The notes: generated by a model not told the origin, from the letters alone. 14,180 nucleotides of DNA from AP-16 sp036395835 (GCA_036395835.1 DASWCW010000307.1:1-14180); one strand, 5' to 3'. Numbered from the stretch's first letter, positions 1-7,672 are shown. Made by a program: numbers and translations.

Positions 1-600
1 GCGCCTGGATTGCCGCAGCCAGTCGGCAAGGGTGAGATTGGGGAACTGGGCCGCGCCGATCCGGCGCAGGATGTCGGCGCCCTCTTCGAACGTGCGCGGG
101 GTCGGCAATTTGCCGACCATGCCCTTGATGCGGATCAGACCCTGTGGCTCGGTCACCGGGCCGATGTCGTTGAGGACCACGCCGGCCATGGCGGTCGGTC
201 GCACGGGCGCGAGCAGCATCGCCAGGATGCCGCCGCGGGAGGTGCCCACGAACACCGCGCGGTCGATCTCGAGCGCGGTGAGCACCGAGACGAGATCCGC
301 AACCTCGACGGGAAGGCTGTAGTTGGCCGGCTGGCGGTCGTAATCGGAGCGGCCGCGGCCGCGGGAATCCAGCGCGATCACCCGCCGGGGCTCCCCTGGA
401 TCATTCGCCAGCGCGTGCGCGAGCCCGTGAAAATCGCCCCCGGTGCGGGCCAGCCCCGGCAGGCACACGACCGGCAGCCCTTTCGCGTCGCGCACCTGGT
501 AATTGCGGACGTGAAGCCGCAGGCCATCCTGTGCGGTGACGAAGACGGGCGACCAGCCGTCGGCCTCGACAAAATCCACGCTGTCGGAACTATCCAGCAT
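1..600 (-). CDS. Alpha/beta hydrolase, C-terminus cut by the window edge
   Basis: Translating the minus strand from the ATG at 600 gives 200 codons without a stop to position 1, so the gene is partial. Visible alpha/beta-hydrolase landmarks, in order, are an oxyanion-type loop LPGLARTGGDF (about residues 47-57), the strand and turn LDSRGRGRSDY (77-87), and the nucleophile elbow GTSRGG with Ser121. The acid and the catalytic His would lie beyond the edge. The pattern is that of small-molecule hydrolases of the lactonase/haloperoxidase/MhpC type; the substrate cannot be read from the sequence. There is no signal peptide, so it is probably cytoplasmic. The frame stays open upstream, with a GTG 16 codons or more earlier as an alternative start. 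The ATG is preferred because it sits at the usual distance before the first beta strand; the GAGAAG ribosome site ahead of it is weak. It lies downstream of, and on the same strand as, the small secreted protein gene, with a gap of about 130 bases. Confidence 0.88.
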   Translation of the reverse strand, partial: MLDSSDSVDFVEADGWSPVFVTAQDGLRLHVRNYQVRDAKGLPVVCLPGLARTGGDFHGLAHALANDPGEPRRVIALDSRGRGRSDYDRQPANYSLPVEVADLVSVLTALEIDRAVFVGTSRGGILAMLLAPVRPTAMAGVVLNDIGPVTEPQGLIRIKGMVGKLPTPRTFEEGADILRRIGAAQFPNLTLADWLRQSRR

Positions 601-728
601 CCGGATCTGTGGCTTCTCGATGGAACGGTCAGATGGGTCGCGCCGCCGGTGAGTGAGGTTTAGAGAACGCACGGTACCGGGCTGATTTGGCCAGAGCGTT
701 CCGTCTCGATCGGCTGAGCGTACTAACT

Positions 729-1004
729 TTACTTCTTGTCGCCGGTCGCGCCGGCGGGTCTCACATTCCGCCAAGGATCACTCGGGGCTGCGGGCGTCGA
801 GGCGGATGACTTCGACCTCTTCATGGCCGCCTCATAGTCCTTCTCGACGTCTTGAGCCCTCCGCATCCGCTCCTCCTCTATCAGCTGGAGCGGTGTCTTC
901 GTGACGGTCGTGCCCCTTTCTTCCTGCCGCTGCTGCATAGTTTGGGAATAACCGAAGCCCGTCGATAAACCGATCATTACCGCGGCAAATACGACTTTCC
1001 TCAT
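729..1004 (-). CDS. Small secreted protein of unknown function
   Basis: This is a 91-residue protein with a clear signal peptide: MRKVV, a hydrophobic core to about residue 18, and a likely cleavage near GYS/QT at residue 20. The mature part is very polar and looks mostly helical (QQRQEER, then LIEEERMRRAQDVEKDYEAAMKRS). It ends in a low-complexity Ser/Ala/Pro stretch and the tail motif SDPWRNVRP. I recall short exported proteins with an acidic/basic helix and a closing SDPW-x-x-VR motif in Bradyrhizobium and relatives; that link is from memory and no function is known to me. It has no cysteine, so it is not a lipoprotein. A G-rich stretch (GGGGGG) ends 4 bases before the ATG and could serve as ribosome site. 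It probably resides in the periplasm. Confidence 0.72.
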   Translation of the reverse strand: MRKVVFAAVMIGLSTGFGYSQTMQQRQEERGTTVTKTPLQLIEEERMRRAQDVEKDYEAAMKRSKSSASTPAAPSDPWRNVRPAGATGDKK

Positions 1005-1139
1005 AACACCCCCCGTTTCTGCGCGAGCTGCCGCCTCACGTTGCGGGCTCGTTGTCGGTCTTTCGCTTGCGTGGCGCGAGAGCCGAGCCGTTGCTTTTAG
1101 CGCCTTACCATATTCCTCGACTAGAGGTCCACGGCGCGT

Positions 1140-3275
1140 TCAATTGACGGCGGCGCCGCGGTAGAGATCCGCCTCGATCATCAGCTTCGATCCGCCCCCG
1201 AGCCGGATGCGATAGACCTGCAGATTCTCCATCACCCGCTGCACGTAGTTGCGCGTCTCCGCGAACGGAATGCGCTCGACCCAATCGAGGGGATCGACGG
1301 CGGGATCGCGGGGATCGCCATACCGCTCGAGCCATTCTTTGACCCGACCCTGGCCGGCATTGTAGGCGGCGAACGCCAAGATGTAGGAGCCGCGATAGAT
1401 CTGCAGAAGCTCTCCGAGCTCCGCGGCGCCCATCTGGCTGTTGTAAACGGCGTCGTGACGCAATTTCTTCTGGTCGTAGCGCACCCCGAAGCGGCTCGCG
1501 ACGTGGCGCCCCGCTTCCGGGGTGACCTGCATCAAGCCCATGGCGTTCGCGGTCGAGACGTCGTTCTGGTCGAAGGCGCTCTCCTGGCGCACGATCGAAT
1601 AGATGATGCTGCGATCGACCTCCGGACCGATGGCGCCGAAATGGGGAATGCCGATGGTGGGAAACGCATAAGCATCCAACGCGAAGCCCTGCGCCAGTGC
1701 CCCCTTGCCGATGAGCAGCAAGGCGCGGGCATCCTCGTGCCGCTCGACGATCTGGGCAAGCTGTTCCAGCACATGCGGCTCCGGCAGTCGGTCGGCCAGA
1801 TCCGCCACGAACGGTAGAATGAGGTTGTGCGCGCCGGCCGCGTACAGTATTTCGGCTGCCCGCAACACGTCGAGATTGGCGAGCGCGGCGCGCTGGGTCG
1901 AGTTCGGCTCCGGCAGCCGCCGCAACGCGATCTGGGAAAGGCCGAGCCTGCCCCGGGCGATCTGGCCGTAATAGGCGGTGGGATATTGGGCCGAGGCCTC
2001 GTAATGCGCGCGCGCCTGCGCGAGCCGGTGCGCGGCCTCCGCCGCCCGGCCCTGCCAATATTCCGACCGCGCCAGCGTGATCGGGTTGGTGATCCCCTGC
2101 GCGATCCGGGCGAAATGCGGCATCGCCAGCTCCGGATCGTTCAGGAACCGAAGCGCGATCCAGCCGGCCGTGAATTGGTGCTCGCCCCGATAGTTCTCCC
2201 GGGGCGGAGGGACCGCATCGCGAGCGATTTGATAGGCCGTCTGCGGATCCCCGAGGTCGAGCAATTTGCGGCAGACGAGGCGACGCTCGATCCACCACTC
2301 GTCAAGATTGTGCAGAACCGCGCGATCGGTGGGAGCCGCCAGCAACAGGCTCGCGGCTTCGGCAAAGCGCTCGTTGCGGCGCAGCCACTGAATGCGGCTG
2401 AACATGTAGCCTGGATCGCTGCGGCCCTCTTCGGGAACGGCATCGAGCAGCTGGCCGGCATTGGCGGCCTTGGCGATCACGGCGGCTCGTGCCTTGGCGA
2501 TGGCCATCTCGACCCCGCCGAGCCGCCGCGCCGCCCGCATTCCGCCCTCTATATCCTGAGCCGAGAATCGGTCGTCCATGCGGGCGACGTGGTCGGCCCG
2601 CGTGATGAAATCGCGAAACGCGTCGAGTGCCTGGGTCTCCAGCTCCTCGGGAAACGCATCGTAGCGCCAGGCCTCGCGTACGTAGTACTGAGCCGCGGTG
2701 CGGTCGCCCTGCGCCAGCAGCGCACGGGCGAGCGCGAACCGCCCCCTGGGCGTCATCGGCTGGGTCTTGGCGAAGAACGCCAGCACGGCGAAGGGGCCGC
2801 GCCCTTCCTGCAGGAGTGCGGCTTCGGCGCGCCGGCGCAGCATGCCGACGCTGGGCCAGCTCGGGTTCGCGGAAAGGAATGCGACATAACGGTCGAATCC
2901 CACATTGTTCTCGTCGCTGCGTAGAATGGCCCATTCGACGAGCTTCTTGGCGGCAGGATCATGGATGCTCGCCTCGACCGAGGTGGCCTCTCCGGATTTG
3001 CCCCGCCGGATGAGTTCCAAGGCTTGTTTCACGGCAGCGAGATCGGGGCTGGGCGCGGGGCTAGGCGCCCCCGAAGGGGGGGAGAGCTTCGAATGCAGCG
3101 CGACCGGCGTGGCGACCGCCGATTCGGTCCGAGCGACCAAGGTGGGCCGCGGGCGCGGCAGGGGGATGGATTTAATGGATTTGGTGGCAGCGAGGGAGGC
3201 CGTACCGTCGGCTAGCCAAGCGAGGGCCGTCGCCAGGGCCAGGATGGAAGCGACTGCGATACAGGGGAATTTCAT
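1140..3275 (-). CDS. slt: Soluble lytic murein transglycosylase (Slt70-like)
   Basis: A 711-residue periplasmic enzyme that would cleave the MurNAc-GlcNAc bond of peptidoglycan with formation of 1,6-anhydroMurNAc. I chose the ATG at 3275 because it begins a good signal peptide (MKFPCIAVASILALATALAW, cleavage near ASLA/A at about 29) and has TCAGG about 8 bases upstream; the frame is open to an ATG at 3353, but that would put 26 polar residues before the signal. A Pro-rich linker (about 30-85) follows, then a long alpha-helical superhelix region. The C-terminal SLT domain (about 550-690) has the catalytic glutamate in RQESAF (Glu565), then NAMGLMQVTP, the AAYNAGQGRV motif and FAETRNYVQRV. Length and order fit the Slt70 (family 1A) class. 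It is divergent from dapA across a 391-base gap; both serve the cell wall. Confidence 0.95.
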   Translation of the reverse strand: MKFPCIAVASILALATALAWLADGTASLAATKSIKSIPLPRPRPTLVARTESAVATPVALHSKLSPPSGAPSPAPSPDLAAVKQALELIRRGKSGEATSVEASIHDPAAKKLVEWAILRSDENNVGFDRYVAFLSANPSWPSVGMLRRRAEAALLQEGRGPFAVLAFFAKTQPMTPRGRFALARALLAQGDRTAAQYYVREAWRYDAFPEELETQALDAFRDFITRADHVARMDDRFSAQDIEGGMRAARRLGGVEMAIAKARAAVIAKAANAGQLLDAVPEEGRSDPGYMFSRIQWLRRNERFAEAASLLLAAPTDRAVLHNLDEWWIERRLVCRKLLDLGDPQTAYQIARDAVPPPRENYRGEHQFTAGWIALRFLNDPELAMPHFARIAQGITNPITLARSEYWQGRAAEAAHRLAQARAHYEASAQYPTAYYGQIARGRLGLSQIALRRLPEPNSTQRAALANLDVLRAAEILYAAGAHNLILPFVADLADRLPEPHVLEQLAQIVERHEDARALLLIGKGALAQGFALDAYAFPTIGIPHFGAIGPEVDRSIIYSIVRQESAFDQNDVSTANAMGLMQVTPEAGRHVASRFGVRYDQKKLRHDAVYNSQMGAAELGELLQIYRGSYILAFAAYNAGQGRVKEWLERYGDPRDPAVDPLDWVERIPFAETRNYVQRVMENLQVYRIRLGGGSKLMIEADLYRGAAVN

Positions 3276-3666
3276 CGGACCTGACGACAGTTCCAACCGT
3301 GCATGTCGGATCGACGATTCGCTGTGGTTCGGCAAGTGGGGCCGTTTCCTCATTGTGGGCTGAGCACAGCCTCCCTCGGCCCCGATCAGACGCGATCGCG
3401 GCTTTTAGCGCCGAACTCGCGGCAAAACACCGAAATTCGGCTGCAAAATACTCAGCTTGGCGCAACCTCCCGGCCGATCATGGCGGACCCGCGTAAATGA
3501 TCGGATAAGACCGGGGCGAAAGCTAGGCAAAACCCCTATTGTCCCTCGCGATCTCGGCGCAGGCTGCTTTGGCGAAACCAAAGCCTCGGCCGAGGCTTTC
3601 ATCCCCGGTTCCGACCCGGTATGGATGGGGCTCTGTTCGGTCCGCCAGCGAGCAAAGGATGGTGTC
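3276..3666. other. Divergent intergenic region between slt and dapA
   Basis: 391 bases without a convincing gene. Open frames run through it on both strands (extensions of slt and dapA and a few short ones), but none has a plausible ribosome site with protein-like composition. It must hold the promoters of both divergent genes; I could not pick out convincing -35/-10 pairs. The clear structure is the hairpin plus palindrome at 3566-3599 on the dapA side. AAAGGATGG just before the dapA ATG is the ribosome site. Confidence 0.6.
3566..3599 (+). promoter_or_regulatory. Overlapping hairpin and 20-base perfect palindrome ahead of dapA
   Basis: GCTTTGG (3566-3572) pairs with CCAAAGC (3578-3584) across the loop CGAAA. 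Overlapping it, positions 3580-3599 form a perfect 20-base palindrome, AAAGCCTCGGCCGAGGCTTT. The segment AAAGC is shared, so in RNA the two folds exclude each other, as in an attenuator. In DNA the palindrome could be an operator for a dimeric repressor. Only three T residues then a C follow, so a terminator role is weak. It lies 68-101 bases before the dapA ATG. The structure is seen directly; any role is inferred. Confidence 0.5.
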
Positions 3667-4557
3667 ATGACCGCTAGGACGAGCTTCCGAGGTTCCTTCA
3701 CCGCGCTCGTCACCCCGTTCAAGAACGGCTCGCTCGACGAGAAAGCGTTTCGCGAGCTGGTGGATTGGCAAATCGCCGAGGGCACGCGCGGGTTGGTGCC
3801 GGTGGGCACCACCGGTGAGAGCCCGACGCTGAGCCATGACGAGCATCGGCGGGTGGTGGAATGGTGCGTCGAGCAGGCGAACCGCCGCGTTCCGGTGGTC
3901 GCCGGCGCGGGCTCGAACTCGACCGCGGAGGCGATCGACTTCGCCCGACACGCGGAGAAGGCCGGAGCCGACGCCGTCCTGATCGTGACGCCCTACTACA
4001 ACAAGCCGACCCAGGAGGGCCTGTACCGGCACTTCAAGGCGATCAACGACGCAGTTGGGATTCCGATCATCATCTACAACATTCCGTCGCGCTCGGTCAT
4101 CGACATGTCGGTCGACACCATGAGGCGCCTGTTCGAGCTCCAGAATATCGCCGGCGTCAAAGATGCCACCGCCAACGTCATTCGGGTGTCCCAGCAGCGC
4201 CAGGCGATGGGGCCGGAGTTCAATCAGCTCTCGGGCGAGGATGCGAGCGCGCTCGGGTTCATGGCGCACGGCGGCCACGGCTGCATTTCCGTGACTTCGA
4301 ACGTGGCGCCGCGGCTGTGTGCCGAGTTTCAGCATGCATGCTTGCGAGGCGATTACGCGACCGCGCTCAAGCTTCAGGACAAGCTGATGCCGCTGCACAC
4401 CACGCTGTTCATCGAGACCAATCCGGCACCGGCCAAGTACGCGCTTTCCGTGCTGGGCAAATGCCAGGAGACGGTGCGCCTGCCGATGGTGCCGGTCGCA
4501 GAGCATACGCGAAGCGCGGTGCGCGAGGCCATGGTTCATGCCGGACTCATCAACTGA
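3667..4557 (+). CDS. dapA: 4-hydroxy-tetrahydrodipicolinate synthase
   Basis: A 296-residue cytoplasmic class I aldolase that condenses pyruvate with L-aspartate 4-semialdehyde, the first committed step to diaminopimelate and lysine. Family landmarks are all present: VGTTGESPTL (46-55, the Thr-Thr of the proton relay), VTPYYNKPTQEGLYRHF, YNIPSRS with Tyr137, and the Schiff-base lysine in AGVKDAT (Lys165), followed by SGEDA and GGHGCISVTSN. The frame is open upstream to 3457, but the ATG at 3667 gives the normal family length, begins right before the conserved GSFTALVTPF, and has AAAGGATGG as ribosome site. smpB begins 6 bases after the stop, so the two are almost surely co-transcribed. The leader carries the palindrome at 3580-3599. 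I see no lysine riboswitch. Confidence 0.97.
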   Translation: MTARTSFRGSFTALVTPFKNGSLDEKAFRELVDWQIAEGTRGLVPVGTTGESPTLSHDEHRRVVEWCVEQANRRVPVVAGAGSNSTAEAIDFARHAEKAGADAVLIVTPYYNKPTQEGLYRHFKAINDAVGIPIIIYNIPSRSVIDMSVDTMRRLFELQNIAGVKDATANVIRVSQQRQAMGPEFNQLSGEDASALGFMAHGGHGCISVTSNVAPRLCAEFQHACLRGDYATALKLQDKLMPLHTTLFIETNPAPAKYALSVLGKCQETVRLPMVPVAEHTRSAVREAMVHAGLIN

Positions 4558-4563
4558 CCGGCG

Positions 4564-5037
4564 ATGGCGGAGAAGCCGCAACGCGCAAGCAAAATCGTCG
4601 CGGACAATCGCAGGGCGCGCTTTCATTACGAGATCGGCGACACCTACGAGGCCGGCATCGCCCTGACCGGGACCGAGGTCAAGTCGCTGCGGCAGGGCAA
4701 GGCGACGATCGCCGAATCCTATGCCGCGGAGCAGGACGGGGAATTGTGGCTCTACAACGCCTACATCCCCGAATATCTGCAGGCGAGCCGCTTCAATCAT
4801 TTGCCGCGGCGTCCGCGCAAGCTGCTCCTGCACGCTCGTGAGATCCACAAGCTAAAGGGCGCGGTGGAGCGCGAGGGCATGACACTCGTGCCGCTGAAAC
4901 TCTATTTCAACCCGAGGGGGCGCGCCAAGATCGAGCTCGCGGTCGCCCGCGGCAAGAAATTGCACGACAAGCGGGAGGCCGAGAAACAGCGCAGCTGGCA
5001 GCGCGAGCGGGCGCGGTTGATGCGCGAAAAGGGGTGA
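4564..5037 (+). CDS. smpB: SsrA (tmRNA)-binding protein
   Basis: A 157-residue SmpB, which binds the tRNA-like domain of tmRNA and brings it to stalled ribosomes for trans-translation. The protein starts with the usual basic lead (KIVADNRRARFHYEI) and continues with the oligonucleotide-binding core TYEAGIALTGTEVKSLRQGKA, IAESYA, the YIPEY strand, RPRKLLLHAREIHKL and LVPLKLYFNPRGRAKIELAVARGKK. It closes with the positively charged tail (HDKREAEKQRSWQRERARLMREKG) that in the family enters the decoding centre and mRNA channel. Length and ends are standard. It starts 6 bases after dapA, a pairing common in Alphaproteobacteria. The tmRNA gene itself is not in this window. Confidence 0.97.
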   Translation: MAEKPQRASKIVADNRRARFHYEIGDTYEAGIALTGTEVKSLRQGKATIAESYAAEQDGELWLYNAYIPEYLQASRFNHLPRRPRKLLLHAREIHKLKGAVEREGMTLVPLKLYFNPRGRAKIELAVARGKKLHDKREAEKQRSWQRERARLMREKG

Positions 5038-5118
5038 GCATGCCTGGTCCGGCCGATCGGCTTTCGGTATGGTGATTGAGCGATCAAAGCTTCCCAAGGC
5101 AAGCAAGGCTCGCTTCGC

Positions 5119-5691
5119 ATGACCGTCCACAATCCGCTCAACCTTCCGAGCGATCTGCCGGTGCCGCAGGATGACGGCGGCGCCCGGCACCTCGCCGGCA
5201 TGCGCGCGCCGGACCTTTCGCTTGCGGCCACCGACGGCAGCTCGGTCAACCTTTCGCGTTTATCCGGCCGGACCATCGTTTACGTCTATCCGCGCACCGG
5301 CCGGCCAGGCGTGCCGTTGCCGGATGGCTGGGATGCCATTCCGGGCGCGCGCGGCTGCACCCCCCAGAGCTGCGGGTTCCGCGACCACTTCCGGGAGCTC
5401 GAGGCGCTGGGGGTGGCGCGGGTCTACGGACTTTCGACACAGGATAGCGATTACCAGCGCGAAGTCGTCGAGCGGCTGCACCTGCCGTTTCCGCTGCTCT
5501 CCGACGCCGAGACGAAATTGCAACGCGCGTTGCGACTGCCCAGCTTTCAGCTCAAGGGCATGACCTTGCTCAAACGCCTTGTGCTCGTGATCGACGATGG
5601 CGCCATCGTCCACGTATTTTATCCGGTATTTCCTCCCGACCGCAGCGCCGAGGAGGTGATCGCTTGGCTTCAGGCGCGCTCGTCGAATTGA
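5119..5691 (+). CDS. BCP-like thiol peroxidase (peroxiredoxin) with an active-site insertion
   Basis: A 190-residue thioredoxin-fold protein of the AhpC/TSA-BCP group, which would reduce hydroperoxides in the cytoplasm (no signal peptide). It shows APDLSL, a beta strand IVYVYPRTG (53-61), then GCTPQSCGFRD (79-89), which lines up with the BCP motif GCT-x-x-A-C-x-x-RD. Cys80 is the likely peroxidatic and Cys85 the resolving cysteine, five residues apart as in atypical two-Cys BCP. Later parts are YGLSTQD, LPFPLLSDAE and a hydrophobic strand with VLVIDDGAIVHVFYPVFPP. Unlike classical BCP, where YPK/R is followed almost directly by PGCT, here about 16 residues (RPGVPLPDGWDAIPGA) intervene. I recall close relatives with the same insertion in Bradyrhizobium. 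The gap to smpB is 81 bases, and AAGG lies about 13 bases before the ATG. Its last 22 bases overlap the convergent glycosylase gene. Confidence 0.88.
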   Translation: MTVHNPLNLPSDLPVPQDDGGARHLAGMRAPDLSLAATDGSSVNLSRLSGRTIVYVYPRTGRPGVPLPDGWDAIPGARGCTPQSCGFRDHFRELEALGVARVYGLSTQDSDYQREVVERLHLPFPLLSDAETKLQRALRLPSFQLKGMTLLKRLVLVIDDGAIVHVFYPVFPPDRSAEEVIAWLQARSSN

Positions 5692-6332
5692 GCGCGGATC
5701 TTGGCAAACACGGCGGCGAACATCTCCGGCGTAAGCCTGCCGGTATTGGTGTTCTGGCGCGAGCAATGATAGCTGTCGTAAAGCGTGAGCTCGCCGATCG
5801 TATGCGCGCGGCCGTGCTCGAACGGAACGGTCGAGGGGCGAGCGCCGAGCGAGGCCACGGTGGTCTCGTGGGCGATGCGGCCGAGCGCCACGATGAAGCG
5901 CAGCCGCTGCATTTGGGCGATCGTGCCCGTCAGAAAAGCGCGGCAGGATGCGACCTCTGTGCCCGCCGGCTTGTTCTCGGGAGGCACGCAGCGCACCGCA
6001 TTGGTGATGCGGCAATCGATCAGCCTCAGGCCGTCGTCCGGACGCGCCTGATAGCGCCCGCGAGCGAAGCCGTGCCGCTTCAATGTCTCATAGAGCAGAT
6101 CGCCTGCGAAATCGCCGGTGAAAGGCCGACCGGTGCGATTGGCACCCTTCAGGCCGGGGGCGAGGCCGACGACGAGCAGTCGCGCCTCGGATGAGCCGAA
6201 CGAGGGGACCGGCGCGTTGAACCAGGTGGGCTCGCGCTTGCGCAGGGTGCTGCGCAGACTCACCAGCCGCGGGCAGCGCGGACAATCGCGGTCGGGTTCC
6301 GCGGGCCCGCCCGGCGTCGTGGCGTTTGTCAA
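5670..6332 (-). CDS. Uracil-DNA glycosylase, family 5 (UdgB-type, Fe-S)
   Basis: A 220-residue base-excision repair enzyme that would remove uracil and some other deaminated bases from DNA. Motif 1 reads GLAPGLKGANRTGRPFTGD (56-74), the family 5 form with Ala where other families have Asp, Asn or Glu. Motif 2 is SYHCSRQNTNTGRLT (187-201) with His189. Cys17, Cys20, Cys115 and Cys130 fit the four ligands of the [4Fe-4S] cluster typical of families 4 and 5. The start is a TTG at 6332; it is needed because Cys17 and Cys20 must be included and no ATG or GTG lies in frame nearby. It overlaps the NYN stop (TTGA), with GAGGAAGA just upstream inside the NYN gene, so translation is likely coupled. The 3' end overlaps the convergent peroxiredoxin gene by 22 bases. 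Confidence 0.93.
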   Translation of the reverse strand: MTNATTPGGPAEPDRDCPRCPRLVSLRSTLRKREPTWFNAPVPSFGSSEARLLVVGLAPGLKGANRTGRPFTGDFAGDLLYETLKRHGFARGRYQARPDDGLRLIDCRITNAVRCVPPENKPAGTEVASCRAFLTGTIAQMQRLRFIVALGRIAHETTVASLGARPSTVPFEHGRAHTIGELTLYDSYHCSRQNTNTGRLTPEMFAAVFAKIRAQFDERA

Positions 6333-6964
6333 TCTTCCTCGAAATCGTCGTCATCGCCGGCGCGTTGCGGCGCCGTGGGGCGTTGCAGGAATTGCGGCGT
6401 GTGCCGGGGCTCCCGGGACTCCCGGGCGGCGCGTTCGGCCGGATCGCGACCGATCTTCGGCTGCAGCTCGACGATGTCTACGAAGATATCCGCCTGCCGG
6501 CGCAGCTCGTCGGCGACCATCGGCGGCTGAGTGGTCACGGTGGAAACCACGGTGACCCGCACGCCGCGCCGTTGCACGGCTTCCACCAGGGAGCGGAAAT
6601 CGCCGTCGCCGGAGAACAGCACCATGTGGTCGATCGAGCCGGCGATCTCCATGGCGTCGACGGCAAGCTCGATATCCATGTTGCCCTTGACCTTGCGCCG
6701 GCCGGTCTGGTCGATGAACTCCTTGGTCGCCTTGGTCACCACGGTGTAACCGTTGTAGTCGAGCCAATCGATCAGCGGCCGAATCGAGGAATATTCCTGA
6801 TCCTCGATCACCGCGGTGTAATAGAAGGCGCGCAGCAGATATCCGCGCGACTGGAATTCGCGCAGCAGCCGCTTGTAATCGATGTCGAAGCCCAGCGTCT
6901 TGGCGGTCGCGTAAAGATTGGCGCCATCGATGAACAATGCGATCTTCTCTTGCGGAGGGGACAT
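6329..6964 (-). CDS. NYN domain protein, LabA/DUF88 family (putative RNase)
   Basis: A 211-residue protein with a PIN-like NYN nuclease fold. Conserved acidic positions are visible: LFIDGANLY (Asp13, Asn16), KGNMDIELAVDAM (Asp97, Asp103) and LFSGDGDFRSLV (Asp120, Asp122). These match the metal-binding set of the LabA branch, whose members are thought to act on RNA; the substrate of this one is unknown. After about residue 175 comes a polar tail rich in Arg, Pro and Glu, ending in DDDDFEED. I start it at 6964 because IALFIDGAN follows directly; the frame is open upstream to 7075, but that extension is Arg-rich and not family-like. It overlaps the glycosylase start by 3 bases, so the two form a translationally coupled pair. 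Transcription is divergent from rpoZ. Confidence 0.93.
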   Translation of the reverse strand: MSPPQEKIALFIDGANLYATAKTLGFDIDYKRLLREFQSRGYLLRAFYYTAVIEDQEYSSIRPLIDWLDYNGYTVVTKATKEFIDQTGRRKVKGNMDIELAVDAMEIAGSIDHMVLFSGDGDFRSLVEAVQRRGVRVTVVSTVTTQPPMVADELRRQADIFVDIVELQPKIGRDPAERAARESREPRHTPQFLQRPTAPQRAGDDDDFEED

Positions 6965-7264
6965 GCTGGTTCTCTCGTGATCGAAACCAATTCGGTCGGC
7001 GTCCCGTCGAGAATGATCGGCGGAACCGATAGCGGTCGGTCTTGGGGAGCGATCGCGGCGTTGCGTCAATTGCAAAGCTGAGCGAACGCAACCCTCGTGC
7101 CCGGTCCAGGAAAAACAGCGGCCCGATCGGCACGACTTCCGGGCGGTTGCCTAACAGAGGCAGGTCCCGGCGCCAAGACAAATTTCGCCCTTGCGCTTTG
7201 CCCCCGCCGGGTCTAGCTAACGGCAGGATTTCCAAAGACTTGACGGCAAAGGAGTGGCGAGCCC
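6965..7264. other. Divergent intergenic region between the NYN gene and rpoZ
   Basis: 300 bases with no gene I would accept. Short open frames are continuations of the neighbours. It should hold the divergent promoters; one weak candidate for rpoZ is given separately (7191-7219). AAAGGAGTGG at about 7248-7257 is the rpoZ ribosome site. Confidence 0.55.
7191..7219 (+). promoter_or_regulatory. Possible rpoZ promoter
   Basis: TTGCGC (7191-7196) and TAGCTA (7214-7219) are separated by 17 bases and end 45 bases before the rpoZ ATG. The -35 keeps the TTG common in alphaproteobacterial housekeeping promoters, but the -10 is a poor match to TATAAT. Placement and spacing are the only support. Confidence 0.25.
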
Positions 7265-7672
7265 ATGGCCCGTGTCACCGTGGAAGATTGTATCGACAAG
7301 GTCGAGAACCGGTTCGATCTCGTGCTGCTGGCCAGCCATCGGGCGCGCATGATTTCCTCGGGCGCGCAGATCACCGTCGACCGCGACAACGACAAGAATC
7401 CGGTGGTGGCCTTGCGCGAAATTGCCGATGAGACGATCTCCCCCGGCGATCTCAAGGAAGACCTCATCCATTCGCTCCAGAAATACGTCGAAGTGGACGA
7501 GCCGGAGTCCGAGAGCGTGCCGCTCATCGGCGGCTCCGGCGAGGGGGTGGATGCCGACGATACCGAGGTCGTTGTCGACCGCATGACCGAGGAAGAGCTG
7601 CTCAAGGGCTTGGAAGGCCTGACCCCTCCGGAGCAGGAACCCGAGCAGCCCGAGACCGACGAAGAGGAGTGA
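7265..7672 (+). CDS. rpoZ: RNA polymerase omega subunit
   Basis: A 135-residue omega subunit that binds the beta-prime C-terminus and helps assemble RNA polymerase. The conserved core is at the N-terminus: MARVTVEDCIDKVENRFDLVLLASHRARMISSG, then NPVVALREIADETIS. The MAR start is the motif needed in E. coli omega for ppGpp binding at the omega/beta-prime site. The second half is a long acidic tail (about 70-135, ending EQPETDEEE) absent from the shorter E. coli protein but usual in Alphaproteobacteria. AAAGGAGTGG precedes the ATG. The next gene on the strand is the (p)ppGpp synthetase/hydrolase, a pairing also found in gammaproteobacteria (rpoZ-spoT), but here a 412-base gap with a repeat separates them, so they may have separate promoters. 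Confidence 0.96.
   Translation: MARVTVEDCIDKVENRFDLVLLASHRARMISSGAQITVDRDNDKNPVVALREIADETISPGDLKEDLIHSLQKYVEVDEPESESVPLIGGSGEGVDADDTEVVVDRMTEEELLKGLEGLTPPEQEPEQPETDEEE

Noticed and set aside
1105..2298. 397-codon open frame on the minus strand
   Set aside because: It is a shifted frame within slt, very rich in Arg, Gly and Pro, while the slt frame shows the full catalytic domain.
1827..2924. 365-codon open frame on the plus strand
   Set aside because: Antisense shadow of the slt helical domain; no plausible ribosome site or domain.
3523..4848. 441-codon open frame on the minus strand
   Set aside because: Antisense to dapA and smpB, both of which are certain; no family features.
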